Notes under the pieces: model-generated
Database searches by the model: none
What the model was told of the DNA's origin: nothing
The model's input: only the letters and a program-made list of their open reading frames with translations
Translations under genes and position numbers: made by a program
From: Alphaproteobacteria bacterium
GTDB lineage: Bacteria > Pseudomonadota > Alphaproteobacteria > Micropepsales > Micropepsaceae
Length of the DNA: 49,406 bases
Reading direction: 5' to 3'
NCBI GenBank assembly: GCA_021324545.1
Contig: JAJPIX010000001.1
Span: 1-49,406 of the forward strand
Part shown: positions 33,802 to 43,458 of the stretch, in pieces
Position numbering within the stretch: the first letter of the stretch is position 1
Layout of the letters: every line of letters starts with the position of its first letter

Positions 33802-34229
33802 AGCGCGTCGACATTTTCACCGATGGCGCCTGCTCAGGAAATCCCGGCCCGGGTGGCTGGGGCGCAATCTTGCGTTATGGCGATCACGAAAGGGAAATCT
33901 CCGGCGGTGAACCGCTTACCACCAACAACCGCATGGAGCTGACCGCGGCCATCCGCGCGCTGGAAGCGCTGAAAGAACCGGCGAGCGTGACCATCCACAC
34001 CGACTCCCGCTATCTCATGGACGGCGCGAGCCTTTGGCTGAAAAAGTGGAAGGGGAACGGCTGGAAAACCGCCGACAGAAAACCCGTGAAGAACGGCGAT
34101 CTGTGGCGCGCGCTGGACGATGCGGCCGCCCGCCACGAGGTGAAATGGCGCTGGATCAGGGGACACTCCGACCATGTTGAAAATGAGCGCGCCGATGCGC
34201 TCGCCCGCGCGGCAATTCCTCCGGCATGA
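33798..34229 (+). CDS. rnhA: ribonuclease HI
   Basis: RNase HI degrades RNA in RNA-DNA hybrids. The 143-residue enzyme shows all catalytic acids: [36 protein letters not shown] and ERADALAR, plus RGHSDH with the histidine. Its start overlaps ispH by four bases, so it is translated from the ispH message. The next gene is convergent, 58 bases away; that gap holds no clear terminator. Confidence 0.96.
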   Translation: MKRVDIFTDGACSGNPGPGGWGAILRYGDHEREISGGEPLTTNNRMELTAAIRALEALKEPASVTIHTDSRYLMDGASLWLKKWKGNGWKTADRKPVKNGDLWRALDDAAARHEVKWRWIRGHSDHVENERADALARAAIPPA

Positions 34230-34287
34230 CCGAGCCCTGCACTGATTGCCTGCGGTACTGACGGCCCCCACCGTTCCCGGAGCGGCC

Positions 34288-34770
34288 TTACAGCTGCTTC
34301 AGCATGTGCTCCGCGCTGGAAACGGAAAACGCGCCCGGTTCTTCAACATTCAGCTGCTTCACGACACCGTGATCCACGATCATGGAAAAGCGCTGGCTGC
34401 GCTTGCCCATGCCGAACTTCGTGGCATCCATCTCAAGCCCGAGCGCACGCGTGAAGTCGCCGTTGCCGTCGGCCAGCATGTGCACCTTGCCTTCGGCGCC
34501 CTGCTGCTGGCCCCAAGCGCCCATCACGAAGGCGTCGTTTACCGAGATGCAGGCAATCGCATCGACGCCCTTCTTCCTGATCTCGTCGGCGTGCTGGACG
34601 AATCCGGGCAAATGCTTGGCAGAACAGGTCGGTGTAAAGGCGCCGGGCAGCGCAAAAACGGCAACCTTCTTGTCTTTGAAAAAGTCGTCCGTGCTCACCG
34701 GCGTGGGCTTGCCATCCTTCATTTCCATCAATGTTGCCGAGGGGATGCGGTCTCCTGCCTTGATCGTCAT
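34288..34770 (-). CDS. Prx5-type peroxiredoxin
   Basis: A 160-residue thiol peroxidase of the Prx5 subfamily that reduces hydrogen peroxide and alkyl peroxides, probably with glutaredoxin or thioredoxin. The active-site block is VFALPGAFTPTCSAKHLPGF with the peroxidatic cysteine; a second cysteine lies in AIACISVND. Family features VNDAFVMGAWG and RSQRFSMIVDHGVV are present. ATG 34770 follows AGGAG by about six bases; the open frame to 35337 is antisense to yqgE and not credible. Confidence 0.93.
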   Translation of the reverse strand: MTIKAGDRIPSATLMEMKDGKPTPVSTDDFFKDKKVAVFALPGAFTPTCSAKHLPGFVQHADEIRKKGVDAIACISVNDAFVMGAWGQQQGAEGKVHMLADGNGDFTRALGLEMDATKFGMGKRSQRFSMIVDHGVVKQLNVEEPGAFSVSSAEHMLKQL

Positions 34771-34838
34771 TTGCCGTCTCCTTATGCGAAGCCGCGCTGC
34801 TTTTAGCCGAAAGGGCCCGGCGCGGCAAAGCCCCACGC

Positions 34839-34866
34839 TTGCCATAACGCCCATGCGCGCTAACCT
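34839..34866 (+). promoter_or_regulatory. promoter placing +1 at the yqgE start codon
   Basis: TTGCCA (34839-34844), 16 bases, TAACCT (34861-34866). The -10 box keeps the key TA...T positions and ends six bases before ATG 34873, so the mRNA could be leaderless. No Shine-Dalgarno sequence precedes the ATG. Confidence 0.4.
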
Positions 34867-34872
34867 GTCCCC

Positions 34873-35454
34873 ATGGCATCGCGGGACGCGGCCGGCAATT
34901 TTCTGGAGGGCAAGCTTCTGATCGCTCTGCCCGGCATGCCTGATCCGCGTTTCGAAAAGAGCGTCATTTTCGTGTGCGCCCATTCGCCCGAAAACGGCTC
35001 GATGGGCATCATCGTGAACAAGCCCATAGAAGGGCTTTTGTTCAGCGACGTCGTCAAGTCGCTCGATGTGGACGTCACGGCCAAAACCCCCGATACACCG
35101 GTGCTCTATGGCGGGCCGGTCGGCACGGGCCGCGGCTTTGTCCTGCACAGCGGCGAGTATGGCGACCGCCAGGCGACGTTGCCGATCGTGACCGGAATTT
35201 CGCTCACCACGACCGTCGAAATCCTGCGCGCCATCGCCCAGGGCCGGGGACCGCAGCGTTCCATCTTCGCACTGGGCTATTCGGGCTGGGGGCCCGGCCA
35301 GATCGAAGCGGAGATGCAGACCAACGGCTGGGTCCACTGTGACGCGGATCCGGAACTTGTGTTCGGGCCGGATCCGGATTCCAAATGGACGAAAGCGCTG
35401 GGCCGGCTGGGTGTTGACGTGTCCGGTCTATCCGCCGAGGCCGGCCGCGCCTGA
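34873..35454 (+). CDS. yqgE: YqgE/AlgH family protein
   Basis: A 193-residue protein of the UPF0301 (YqgE/AlgH) family, widespread and conserved but without a settled biochemical role. The signatures are GKLLIALPGMPDPRFEKSVIFVCAH, GSMGIIVNKP, LYGGPVGTGRGFVLH and ALGYSGWGPGQIEAEM. ATG 34873 has no ribosome-binding site and may begin a leaderless mRNA. Its last 27 bases overlap the end of the convergent EAL-domain gene. Confidence 0.93.
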   Translation: MASRDAAGNFLEGKLLIALPGMPDPRFEKSVIFVCAHSPENGSMGIIVNKPIEGLLFSDVVKSLDVDVTAKTPDTPVLYGGPVGTGRGFVLHSGEYGDRQATLPIVTGISLTTTVEILRAIAQGRGPQRSIFALGYSGWGPGQIEAEMQTNGWVHCDADPELVFGPDPDSKWTKALGRLGVDVSGLSAEAGRA

Positions 35455-38355
35455 TTTCGGGCCGATGCGCGCGTGATGGGCCAAAAAATCGCCCACGCGG
35501 GATTCCGGCATCGGTTCGGCAAAGAAGAACCCCTGTCCGTATTCGCAATTCAGATCGCGCAACCAGGCCGCATCCTTTTCGTTTTCCACGCCTTCGGCCA
35601 CGACCGCACGATTGAGCTCGTGGGCAAGCGCGATGATGGAGCTCACGACGGCTGCGCTGTCCCTGCCCTCGGCTTTCAGGAAGCTCTTGTCGATTTTCAC
35701 GATCTCGAACGGCTGATCCCTTAGCTGCTTCAGCCCGGAAAGCCCGGTTCCGAAATCATCGAGCGCAAGGCCCGCCCCCATCCCCGCAAGGCGTCCAAGT
35801 TCGTCATGCAGGTCGCCATCGGCCGTCACGGAACTTTCCGTGATTTCGAGCTTCAGCGTGCCGGGCTTGATGCCGCTCTGCCCGATCAGGGCTTTCAGGA
35901 ACGGTTCAAAGTTGGCGTCGCGCAACTGGCGCCGCGAGACGTTCACGCTCGCGAAAACGGGGGGCTGAACGGGAAAATATTTCTGCCAGCGCGCCAGGGT
36001 CTGGGCGGCGCGCCCCAACGCGAATTGCCCGAGGGCGACAATCAGGCCGGACTGTTCGGAATGCGTGACGAATTCATCCGGCGCAAGCAATCCCCTGGCC
36101 GGATGCCGCCACCGCAACAGCGCCTCAAAGCCGGCGACCGTGCTGTCGGAAAGGCGAATGATGGGCTGCCAGAACAGCTCGAGCTGCTGGGCCGACAGGG
36201 CTTCGCGCAACTCGCTCTCCAGAGCCACGGGATCGGCGGGCGAGCCCTCTTCCAGATCGCGGTGATAGACGCGCGTGCAGGCGCCGCCCTGACGTTTGGC
36301 CTGGCTCAACGCAAGCTCGGCATTGCGCAGCAAATGGAGCGCGTCGCCTGCATCGCCGGCCTTCACAATGCCCACGCTTGCCGGGGCAAACACGTTGCGC
36401 CCACTGACAACGAACGGCGCGGCACACACATCCACAAGTTCGGCCCCCAGGGCCTCGGGGCTGCCGGAGGCCTGCTGAAACACAAGCGCGAAAGCATCGC
36501 CGCCGACGCGGTACAGATCCGCAAGTCCGCCGAAGCGCTTGATCAGCCGCTCCGACACGGCCTTGAGCACGGCATCGCCGCCTTCATCGCCGAGACTGGC
36601 GTGCACGGCCTTGAAACGGTCAAGGTCCAGCAGCGCAAAGGTGCAAGCTGCAAGCCTGTCACCCATTCGCTCGAGCGCTTCGGTGAGCGCGACCCGGTTG
36701 CCCAGACCGGTCAACACATCGTGCAGCCCGCGGTCGGTCACCGCGGCTTCGGATTCCTTTCGGGCGGTAACATCCGCGATCAGGCCCAGGCAGCGCGTGG
36801 CCACTTTGCCCTCGCCGATCATGGTGGCACGCAGTTCAAACCACGGGTAACGCCCGCTTTCGCTGCGGGCGCGGAATTCGATACGGAACGCCAGGCCCGG
36901 GTGAACGCGGTAATCTGTCATCGCCTGCTTGTAGATTTCCCGATCGTCCGGATGGACGCGCGCAAGCCAGGCGGTCTGCGGAAAAGTCTCTGCGTTTTTG
37001 ATGCCGATCAAGGCTGAAGCATCGGCCGAAAGCCGCAGAATTCCATTGCGGAAATCATAGTCAAACACGCCCTGATGCGATGCGCCGATCGCCTGTATGG
37101 CCGTCTGACCGAGCGGTGTCGGGGGCGGCCCGGGCGGGCTGGCCGGAACCGGCTTGGCAACGGCAATGGAAGGACCGGCCTTCTGGAAGGCGGGAATGAC
37201 AGCCAGCCCTTCGCCGGCCGCGATTGCGAGCGCCAGCAACACGCCCCCGGCGGCTGCAAATCCGCCGATGATCATGGGCGCCATGATGTTTTCGACAAAA
37301 CCGCCGAGCGCGGTCAACGCCGCCGCTGCCATGACGAGGGCGAAAATCGCCGCGCTGGGAGCGATCACGCGCGCGGGCTGCGACCCCAGGCGGCCGCGAT
37401 GCACGAGATACGCGGTGATGGCCGCAGAGCCGGCCACCAGCACAATGTCCAGCAACAGCGTCGCGCCAGGCAGGCCCAGAAAAGCCAGAACCGAAAGCGC
37501 AACCAGCGCCCAAAGCGCCTGACTCACGCGTCCCTTCGCCCATGACCACAGCTGTTCGACGGGCGCAGTCACATCAGTGAGCTTGAGCGCCGCGGCCAGC
37601 GCGAGCCCCGCGAACATCGCCGTGGTTCCATAAGGGCCGCCCACCGCTTCCATCCAGCCCGCATCGAACATGCCCGTGGATGAAAGATGCGCCAGAAAAA
37701 CGCCGGCCAGCATCGCGGCCGCCCAGCGCGGGGCAATGTGGCCCGTCATGAACGCCAGCCCCGCCATGACGAGCATGACGGCGCCCAAAAGGCCGGCAAC
37801 CGCCGAAACATAGATGGCCACCTGCCGGCTGTGCGCGACCAGCGCGGGCTCCGTCCATGCCAGGACCGAGGGCTGGGCATATCCGTTGTCCACGCGAATG
37901 GCCAGTTGTGCCGTCGTGGCGGGCGGAAGCGTTACGCGCCACGCATGGCGGCCATAGGCCTTGGTCAGCTCCACAATGACGGCGGAATCCGAGCTTGCGA
38001 CCTGCGTGATCGCCGGCCGCGTGGCGCGCGGAAAAAACCGCAAGCCCGCGCCGGCCGGCTGCCCGGTGAGCAGGATGCGCGTCGATGGCCGGACGGAGTC
38101 GTTGGACACGCCGGTCATGTACCAATGGGAATTGGCCTCATCCGCAACGCCAGGCGTGTGATAGGGCTTCAGATCGGCCTGCAATTCGATCACGGCGTCG
38201 GCCGAAGCGAAATTGACGCCGGAGCTTCCCTGCGCAATCGCCTTCGGCATCATCACGGTCGCGGCCAGCAAGCAGATCAGCAGGATTCCCGCGCCGCATG
38301 ACCACGGGCGGCCGGATTTCTTGCGGTCGGTGAACGTCAGCGCCGGAATGATCAA
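35428..38355 (-). CDS. membrane c-di-GMP phosphodiesterase with PAS, degenerate GGDEF and EAL domains
   Basis: A 975-residue signalling protein. It has a signal or span (about 20-42), a periplasmic sensory region (about 43-178), a set of about seven membrane helices (178-380), a PAS domain (about 420-535), a GGDEF domain (545-705) and an EAL domain (715-960). The EAL domain looks active: Glu744 in EALLRW, Asn805, Glu837 in LEITES, Asp866-Asp867, Lys887 and Glu921 in EGVE. The GGDEF domain does not: the signature is GGDAF (618-622) and the nucleotide-binding FKxxND is FKAVHA. It should lower cellular c-di-GMP in answer to a periplasmic or membrane signal. It lies 15 bases after the GNAT gene. 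Confidence 0.92.
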   Translation of the reverse strand: MIIPALTFTDRKKSGRPWSCGAGILLICLLAATVMMPKAIAQGSSGVNFASADAVIELQADLKPYHTPGVADEANSHWYMTGVSNDSVRPSTRILLTGQPAGAGLRFFPRATRPAITQVASSDSAVIVELTKAYGRHAWRVTLPPATTAQLAIRVDNGYAQPSVLAWTEPALVAHSRQVAIYVSAVAGLLGAVMLVMAGLAFMTGHIAPRWAAAMLAGVFLAHLSSTGMFDAGWMEAVGGPYGTTAMFAGLALAAALKLTDVTAPVEQLWSWAKGRVSQALWALVALSVLAFLGLPGATLLLDIVLVAGSAAITAYLVHRGRLGSQPARVIAPSAAIFALVMAAAALTALGGFVENIMAPMIIGGFAAAGGVLLALAIAAGEGLAVIPAFQKAGPSIAVAKPVPASPPGPPPTPLGQTAIQAIGASHQGVFDYDFRNGILRLSADASALIGIKNAETFPQTAWLARVHPDDREIYKQAMTDYRVHPGLAFRIEFRARSESGRYPWFELRATMIGEGKVATRCLGLIADVTARKESEAAVTDRGLHDVLTGLGNRVALTEALERMGDRLAACTFALLDLDRFKAVHASLGDEGGDAVLKAVSERLIKRFGGLADLYRVGGDAFALVFQQASGSPEALGAELVDVCAAPFVVSGRNVFAPASVGIVKAGDAGDALHLLRNAELALSQAKRQGGACTRVYHRDLEEGSPADPVALESELREALSAQQLELFWQPIIRLSDSTVAGFEALLRWRHPARGLLAPDEFVTHSEQSGLIVALGQFALGRAAQTLARWQKYFPVQPPVFASVNVSRRQLRDANFEPFLKALIGQSGIKPGTLKLEITESSVTADGDLHDELGRLAGMGAGLALDDFGTGLSGLKQLRDQPFEIVKIDKSFLKAEGRDSAAVVSSIIALAHELNRAVVAEGVENEKDAAWLRDLNCEYGQGFFFAEPMPESRVGDFLAHHARIGPKSGAAGLGG

Positions 38356-38370
38356 CCTCGATGTTGCTGG

Positions 38371-38979
38371 TCAGCCTAACTGCGCCTCGTCGGAGAGCAA
38401 GGCGAACAGAACGTGGTCCTGCCACTCTCCGTTGATCAGAAGATAGCGTCGCGCCAGACCCTCCTCATGAAAACCGAGCTTGAGCAAAAGGCTCTTTGAC
38501 GCTTCGTTGCTCGGCAGGCATGCGGCTTCGATTCGGTGCAGGCCCAGGGTGGCAAACACGAACGGAATCAGCACGCGCAATGCGTTGAACATGTAGCCCT
38601 GTCGCGCAAATCGCTCGCCGATCCAGTATCCCAGCGCGCAGCACTGCGTCACGCCGCGGCGCACATTCGAAAGCGTGCAGCCGCCCATCAGGGCATCATC
38701 GCTCTTGCGGAACACAAAAAAGGCGTAAGCGGAATCAAGGCGCGCCTCCTTTGCATAGCGCTTCAACCGCCGGCGAAAGGCCCCGCGCGTCAGCTCGTCG
38801 CTCGCCCACACCGGTTCCCATGGGGCAAGGAACGAGCGGCTCTCGCCACGCAGCCGCGCCCACGCCAGATAATCGGTCATCCGCGGATAGCGCAGATACA
38901 CGCCGTCGCCTTCGATCACCGGCTGGAGCCCGCCGGGGAACGTCAGGCCCCGCATGAATGCCATCGCGCGCGTGCTCAT
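38371..38979 (-). CDS. GNAT N-acetyltransferase, RimJ-like
   Basis: A 202-residue acetyltransferase of the RimJ/RimL group, which acetylates N-termini of ribosomal or other proteins. The body runs GVYLRYPRMTDYLAWARLRGES, FVFRKSDDALMGGCTLSNVRRG, LGYWIGERFARQGYM (acetyl-CoA loop) and ALRVLIPFVFATLGLHRIEAACLPSNEASKSLLLKLGF. Alphaproteobacterial RimJ-like enzymes commonly lie next to the M16 protease gene as here. The ATG overlaps the protease stop codon (TAATG), so it is coupled. The acceptor substrate is not known. Confidence 0.88.
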   Translation of the reverse strand: MSTRAMAFMRGLTFPGGLQPVIEGDGVYLRYPRMTDYLAWARLRGESRSFLAPWEPVWASDELTRGAFRRRLKRYAKEARLDSAYAFFVFRKSDDALMGGCTLSNVRRGVTQCCALGYWIGERFARQGYMFNALRVLIPFVFATLGLHRIEAACLPSNEASKSLLLKLGFHEEGLARRYLLINGEWQDHVLFALLSDEAQLG

Positions 38980-40259
38980 TATTCGGCTGCGTACCTTGCG
39001 GCGCCAAAGCGCCGGGCGAAATTCTCATACGTCTCGAGCTTGCCGATGGGCCCAAGCGCCGCAATCGTCGGCGCGGGAGTTTCCATGACACGCGCGCCGA
39101 AGCGCCGCACCGCGGCCGCATCCACCGCGTCGAGCCGCGCGATCAGCTCGGCGACGGGCAGCACGCGGCCATAGACAAAAAGCTGCGCCGCGATCTGTTC
39201 GGCGCGCGTGGCGGGCTTTTCGAGCCCCATGAGCAGGCCGGATTTCATCTGCGCTTTGGCGCGCGCGACCTCCTGTTCGGTGGCCCCGTCCGCGAGCGCG
39301 GCCATTTCGCCCGCGACTACGGGCGCGATCTCTTCGGCTTCCCGCTCACCCGTTCCGGCATAAACGCCGATAATGCCGCCGTCCCGGAACGATTGCGAAA
39401 AAGCGTAGATCGAATAGCAGAGGCCGCGCTTCTCGCGAATTTCCTGAAAGAGCCGCGAGGACATCCCACCGCCCAGCGCCGTCGCATAAACCTGCGCGAC
39501 GTAGAAATCTTCATCCGCGCTCGCGACACCAGGAAACGCGAATGTCAGATGCGCCTGCTCGAGATCTTCCGCAGTGCGCTTGTCGCCGCCTGCGTAGCGG
39601 GCAGGCACAGGCGCCGCCGCTGACCCCTCCCTCAGGCCGGCGAACTTCTCGGTGGCCAGGGCCACGATCTGCGAATGGCTGACCGCGCCGGAGGCGACAA
39701 GGACCATGCTGCGCGCGCGATAGTTTGCGGCCATGTAGGTCCTGAGCTGTTCGCGCGTAAAGGCGCCCACGGTTTCGTCGAGACCCAAAACCGGCCAGCC
39801 CATCGGCTGATCGGGAAAGATCGTCGCCTGGAGGTGGTCGAAGATGATGTCATCGGGCGTGTCCCGCGCCTGGCCGATCTCTTGCAGCACAACCTGGCGC
39901 TCGCGCTCGAGCTCCATCTGCTCGAACGTGGGATGGATGAGGATGTCGGACAGGATGTCGATCGCAAGCGGCACGTCGGCTTTCAGCGTGCGCACATGGA
40001 ATGCGGTCTGCTCGCGGCCGGTATAGGCGTTCATGTAGCCGCCCACCGCTTCGATCTCTTCGGCGATTTCCCGCGCGTTACGCCGTTCGGTTCCCTTGAA
40101 CGCCATATGCTCCAGCATGTGGGAGACGCCCATCACCGGCCTTGTTTCATTCCGCGCGCCCGTTCCGACCCAAACGCCCACGGCGGCCGTTTCAAGCCCG
40201 GGCATGGGATCGCTGACGACGGTCAGGCCATTGTTCAGCGTGGTGATTTCGACGATCAT
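38979..40259 (-). CDS. M16 zinc protease (mitochondrial processing peptidase-like)
   Basis: A 426-residue pitrilysin-type protease close to the mitochondrial processing peptidase beta subunit. The inverted zinc motif HMLEH lies at about residues 47-51, with the distal glutamate in LERERQVVLQEIGQARD; the conserved LNNGLTVVSDPMPGLETAAVGVWVGTGARNE opens the protein. The natural substrates in bacteria are poorly known. ATG 40259 is preceded by AAAGGGTGAC; the frame to 40331 is less likely. Confidence 0.93.
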   Translation of the reverse strand: MIVEITTLNNGLTVVSDPMPGLETAAVGVWVGTGARNETRPVMGVSHMLEHMAFKGTERRNAREIAEEIEAVGGYMNAYTGREQTAFHVRTLKADVPLAIDILSDILIHPTFEQMELERERQVVLQEIGQARDTPDDIIFDHLQATIFPDQPMGWPVLGLDETVGAFTREQLRTYMAANYRARSMVLVASGAVSHSQIVALATEKFAGLREGSAAAPVPARYAGGDKRTAEDLEQAHLTFAFPGVASADEDFYVAQVYATALGGGMSSRLFQEIREKRGLCYSIYAFSQSFRDGGIIGVYAGTGEREAEEIAPVVAGEMAALADGATEQEVARAKAQMKSGLLMGLEKPATRAEQIAAQLFVYGRVLPVAELIARLDAVDAAAVRRFGARVMETPAPTIAALGPIGKLETYENFARRFGAARYAAE

Positions 40260-40343
40260 GTCACCCTTTCCGATCGATCGGGATGGAACCGTTCCGCCAC
40301 CCTGTAGAGGCCAACTCGCCTCCCGCGGCAAGAGCAGATTTTC

Positions 40344-41066
40344 TCAGGTTTTCCGGGCAAATCCCAGTCTGCCCCGGGACAGGTGCCACGAGAAATAGAT
40401 GCACACCAGCGCCCAGGCCAGCCCGAACCATGTGATGGCGTAGGAGAAATGGTTGTTCGGAAGGTCCACGACGGTTTGGCCGCCTTTTGGCCATCCGCCG
40501 GGATTTGGCGTGGCATCCGCCTCAATGATGACGGGCGCAGCAAGTTGCACGCCATCGGCCCTAGCGATTCCCGCAAGATCGCGGGCGTACCAGATGCGGC
40601 GCACCAGGTTCGGCTTGGGCGTGAATGGACCCAACCGGTCCGGCGTTCGCCACACGCCCACGATCCTGCGCACGCCGTTCAGCTCGCCGGCCGCGCGCAT
40701 CTTCGGATCAAGCATGGCCGTGGGGATCAGGCCGCGATCCACAAGCACGGCTTGGCCATCCTCGAGAATGAAAGGCGTAAGCACATGGTACACGGGTTCG
40801 CCGTTCGGCCCGGTCGTGAACAGGTAGGCTTCCTTGCCGTTGTCGAACCGGCCGGTCAGCCGCACGCGGCGATATTGCGCGGCATCGCCCGCGCGCAGCG
40901 CCTGGGAAAGCGTCAGCGGCGGCTTGGCGAGATTGCCATGCATCTCCGCAATCAGTCCGAGTTTCCAGTGCAGCCGCTCGATCTGCCAGGTCCCGAGCGC
41001 GATGAGCGCGATCAGGATCGGAAGGACGGCGAGCGTAAAGCTCCAGTGTGGACGGAAGTGGAGCAA
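40344..41066 (-). CDS. SURF1 family protein
   Basis: A 240-residue inner-membrane assembly factor that helps heme a insertion into cytochrome aa3 oxidase. One span near the N-terminus (FTLAVLPILIALIALGTWQIERLHWK), the periplasmic SURF1 domain with RRVRLTGRFD and GPNGEPVYHVLTPF, and a C-terminal span (HFSYAITWFGLAWALVCIYFSW) fit the family. It starts at TTG 41066 with GGAG five bases upstream, overlapping the end of the DUF983 gene. It lies at the end of the oxidase cluster. Confidence 0.93.
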   Translation of the reverse strand: MLHFRPHWSFTLAVLPILIALIALGTWQIERLHWKLGLIAEMHGNLAKPPLTLSQALRAGDAAQYRRVRLTGRFDNGKEAYLFTTGPNGEPVYHVLTPFILEDGQAVLVDRGLIPTAMLDPKMRAAGELNGVRRIVGVWRTPDRLGPFTPKPNLVRRIWYARDLAGIARADGVQLAAPVIIEADATPNPGGWPKGGQTVVDLPNNHFSYAITWFGLAWALVCIYFSWHLSRGRLGFARKT

Positions 41067-41068
41067 GC

Positions 41069-41434
41069 TTACTCCGCGAGGCGCCCCTCGCGCGCCTGGT
41101 GCTTGTATTGCAACACGAGCAGCGTGGATTTGGCCAGACGCAGAAGACTGAACGAAAGGACAATGATCGCAGGGAGCCAGATTGCGGCGTGAACCCAGTA
41201 CGGCGGTTGCCAGGTGAACTCCACGAACAAGGCGCCGCCCGCAACGATCGCGCCAACGATCAGAATGACGAAAACGGCCGGCCCGTCACCCGGATCGAAA
41301 ATCGAATAGTCGAGGCCGCACGCCGGGCAGCGCAAGGCCACCTTCAGATAGCCGTTGAACAGCGGACCCTTGCCGCACCGCGGGCACCGGCCGAGAAGCG
41401 CGGTCCTGAACGTCGATGGCGGCGCGTCGGCCAT
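41069..41434 (-). CDS. DUF983 zinc-ribbon membrane protein
   Basis: A 121-residue protein with a CPRCGKGPLF / CPACGLDYS zinc ribbon, then FDPGDGPAVFVILIVGAIVAGGALFVEF and a second span IHAA-like segment (AIWLPAIIVLSFSLLRL). The family regularly sits between ctaE and SURF1 in alphaproteobacteria, suggesting a part in oxidase assembly that is not proven. ATG 41434 lies four bases after the ctaE stop with no site of its own, implying coupling. Confidence 0.92.
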   Translation of the reverse strand: MADAPPSTFRTALLGRCPRCGKGPLFNGYLKVALRCPACGLDYSIFDPGDGPAVFVILIVGAIVAGGALFVEFTWQPPYWVHAAIWLPAIIVLSFSLLRLAKSTLLVLQYKHQAREGRLAE

Positions 41435-41438
41435 TCGA

Positions 41439-42350
41439 TCAGGTGGCGACGATGGGCCCGGCGCCCCAGACATAAATGCAGGAGAACAGGAACAGCCAGA
41501 CGACGTCGACGAAATGCCAGTACCAGGCCGCGGCCTCGAAGCCGAAATGCCGCGTCGGCGTGAACTGGCCGGCGATCGCCCGGCCAAGACAGACGATCAG
41601 AAACGTCGTGCCGATGATCACATGCAGGCCGTGGAACCCCGTCGCCATGAAGAAGGTCGAACCGTAAATCGCGCCCAGATAGCCCACGCCCGCCGTCAGC
41701 GATGCATGCGCCGGATCGGTGAACGGCGTGAGCTGCGCGCCGTTGAAGCCGAAGGTGAACGGCGCGTGGCTGTACTCGTAGGCCTGGATGCAGGTGAACG
41801 AGATTCCCAGAAGCACGGTCAGGATCAGGCCCTGAATGGCGCCCTTGCGGTCATTGTGCAGGATCGCGTGGTGCGCCCAGGTCACCGTCGTGCCCGAGCA
41901 CAACAGGATGAGCGTGTTGAGCAGGGGCAAATGCCACGGATCGAGCGTCACCACCCCGTTCGGAGGCCAGGTGCCGATCGAGACATCGTGCGGGAACAGC
42001 GCCGAATTGAAATACGCCCAGAACCACGCAACGAAGAACATCACTTCCGATGCGATGAACAGCACCATCCCGAAGCGCAGGCCAAGCTTCACCACCGGCG
42101 TGTGGTCGTGTTCCACCACGGATTCGCGGATCACGTCGCGCCACCATCCCGCCATCGTGTAGAGCACGAGCACAAGACCGATGACGAAGATCCACGGCTG
42201 GCCGTTCAGCGGCACACCGAATCCCTGGTAACCGGAATTCATCCAGAAGACGGCGCCGATCAGCATCGTGAAGGCGCCGATGGAGCCCACGATCGGCCAC
42301 GGGCTCGGGTTCACGAGATGATAATCGTGCTTCACTTCCGTATGCGCCAT
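41439..42350 (-). CDS. ctaE: cytochrome c oxidase subunit III
   Basis: A 303-residue seven-helix subunit of the aa3-type oxidase. The start is [23 protein letters not shown], followed by typical [37 protein letters not shown] and the C-terminal [13 protein letters not shown] and [16 protein letters not shown] 42350 has AGGA upstream. It follows a 49-residue single-span gene after 16 bases; ctaG, usually found just before ctaE, is not here. Confidence 0.96.
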   Translation of the reverse strand: MAHTEVKHDYHLVNPSPWPIVGSIGAFTMLIGAVFWMNSGYQGFGVPLNGQPWIFVIGLVLVLYTMAGWWRDVIRESVVEHDHTPVVKLGLRFGMVLFIASEVMFFVAWFWAYFNSALFPHDVSIGTWPPNGVVTLDPWHLPLLNTLILLCSGTTVTWAHHAILHNDRKGAIQGLILTVLLGISFTCIQAYEYSHAPFTFGFNGAQLTPFTDPAHASLTAGVGYLGAIYGSTFFMATGFHGLHVIIGTTFLIVCLGRAIAGQFTPTRHFGFEAAAWYWHFVDVVWLFLFSCIYVWGAGPIVAT

Positions 42351-42366
42351 GACGCGTCCTGCCTCT

Positions 42367-42516
42367 CTAGTCGAACCATTCGGCCACGTGCCCGCCAAGC
42401 CGGACCATGGTCATCAGGAAAAACAACAATACAAGCCCGCCAAGCACGAGCGCGATGGCGATGTTCCGCTTCTTCCGCTCGCGCGCATTCCGCTCGTCCT
42501 CATGCCTCTCATCCAT
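42367..42516 (-). CDS. 49-residue single-span membrane protein in the oxidase cluster (CoxF-like position)
   Basis: A short gene in the 170-base gap between ctaB and ctaE. It encodes [18 protein letters not shown], a strongly charged cytosolic head; one span, [20 protein letters not shown]; and a short tail [11 protein letters not shown]. It starts four bases after the ctaB stop with GAGGAG before it, and is followed by ctaE. Tiny single-span proteins occupy this site in other alphaproteobacterial oxidase clusters and are sometimes called CoxF; their role is unknown. The even composition, tight spacing and membrane topology make it very likely real. Confidence 0.8.
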   Translation of the reverse strand: MDERHEDERNARERKKRNIAIALVLGGLVLLFFLMTMVRLGGHVAEWFD

Positions 42517-42520
42517 CTCC

Positions 42521-43458
42521 TCACATCCACGCCCCGGACAAATGGGCGCCCAGCGGGGCGATGCTCAGAAGATGTTCGCAAATCAGGGCGGCAAACAGCG
42601 CGAAAAGATAACAGATCGAGACGCTGAAGAGCCGGCGCGCGGCCGGCTCGCGCGTCTCGTCGGTTTCCCGCAACACGGCGAAGGACTCGCGGATCATCCA
42701 GCACCCGAAGAGCGCGGCAACCGCCAGATACAGAATGCCTCCCAATCCGACAAATGCCGGCAAGAGACCCACCGGCACGAGCGCCAGCGTGTAGCCAAAT
42801 ATCTGGCGGCGCGTGAAAGCCTTGCCGTTTACATTTGGCATCATCGGCACGCCTGCGCGTGCGTAGTCGTCGGAGCGGAAAAGCGCCAGCGCCCAGAAAT
42901 GGGGCGGCGTCCAGAGAAAGATGATGAGCACAAGCACCAGCGGCGCCGGCGAGAGCGAGCCCGTGACGGCAGCCCAGCCGATGGCCGGCGGCAGCGCGCC
43001 GGCAAGCCCGCCGATCACGATGTTCTGCGGCGTCCGCCGCTTGAGCCAAAGCGTGTAGATCGCGACATAGAAGAAGATCGTGAACGCAAGCAGCGCGCCC
43101 GCCAGGATGTTCACCAGCAAGCCCATGATGCCGACGGCGCCGGCCGCCAGCCACCAGCCGAAGATCAACGCGTCTTCGCGGGCGATATGCCCCATGGCCA
43201 CGGGCCTTGCGGCCGTGCGCGCCATCAGCCGGTCGATATCGGCGTCATAGGCCATGTTCAGCGCGCCCGAGGCGCCCGCCCCGACGGCGATGCACAGAAG
43301 CGCGGTGAAGGCCGTCAGCGGATGCACATAACCGGGCGCCACGACAATCCCGGCCAGGCCCGTGAAAATGACAAGCGACATCACGCGCGGCTTCAGCAGC
43401 GTGAAGAAGTCGCCGACAGTGGCGGCGCGGTAACCCGGTGCGTAGGCCGCCGTTATCA

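Noticed and set aside
34288-35337. Extension of the peroxiredoxin gene to 349 codons
   Set aside because: The added part is antisense to yqgE, and a good ribosome site lies before ATG 34770.
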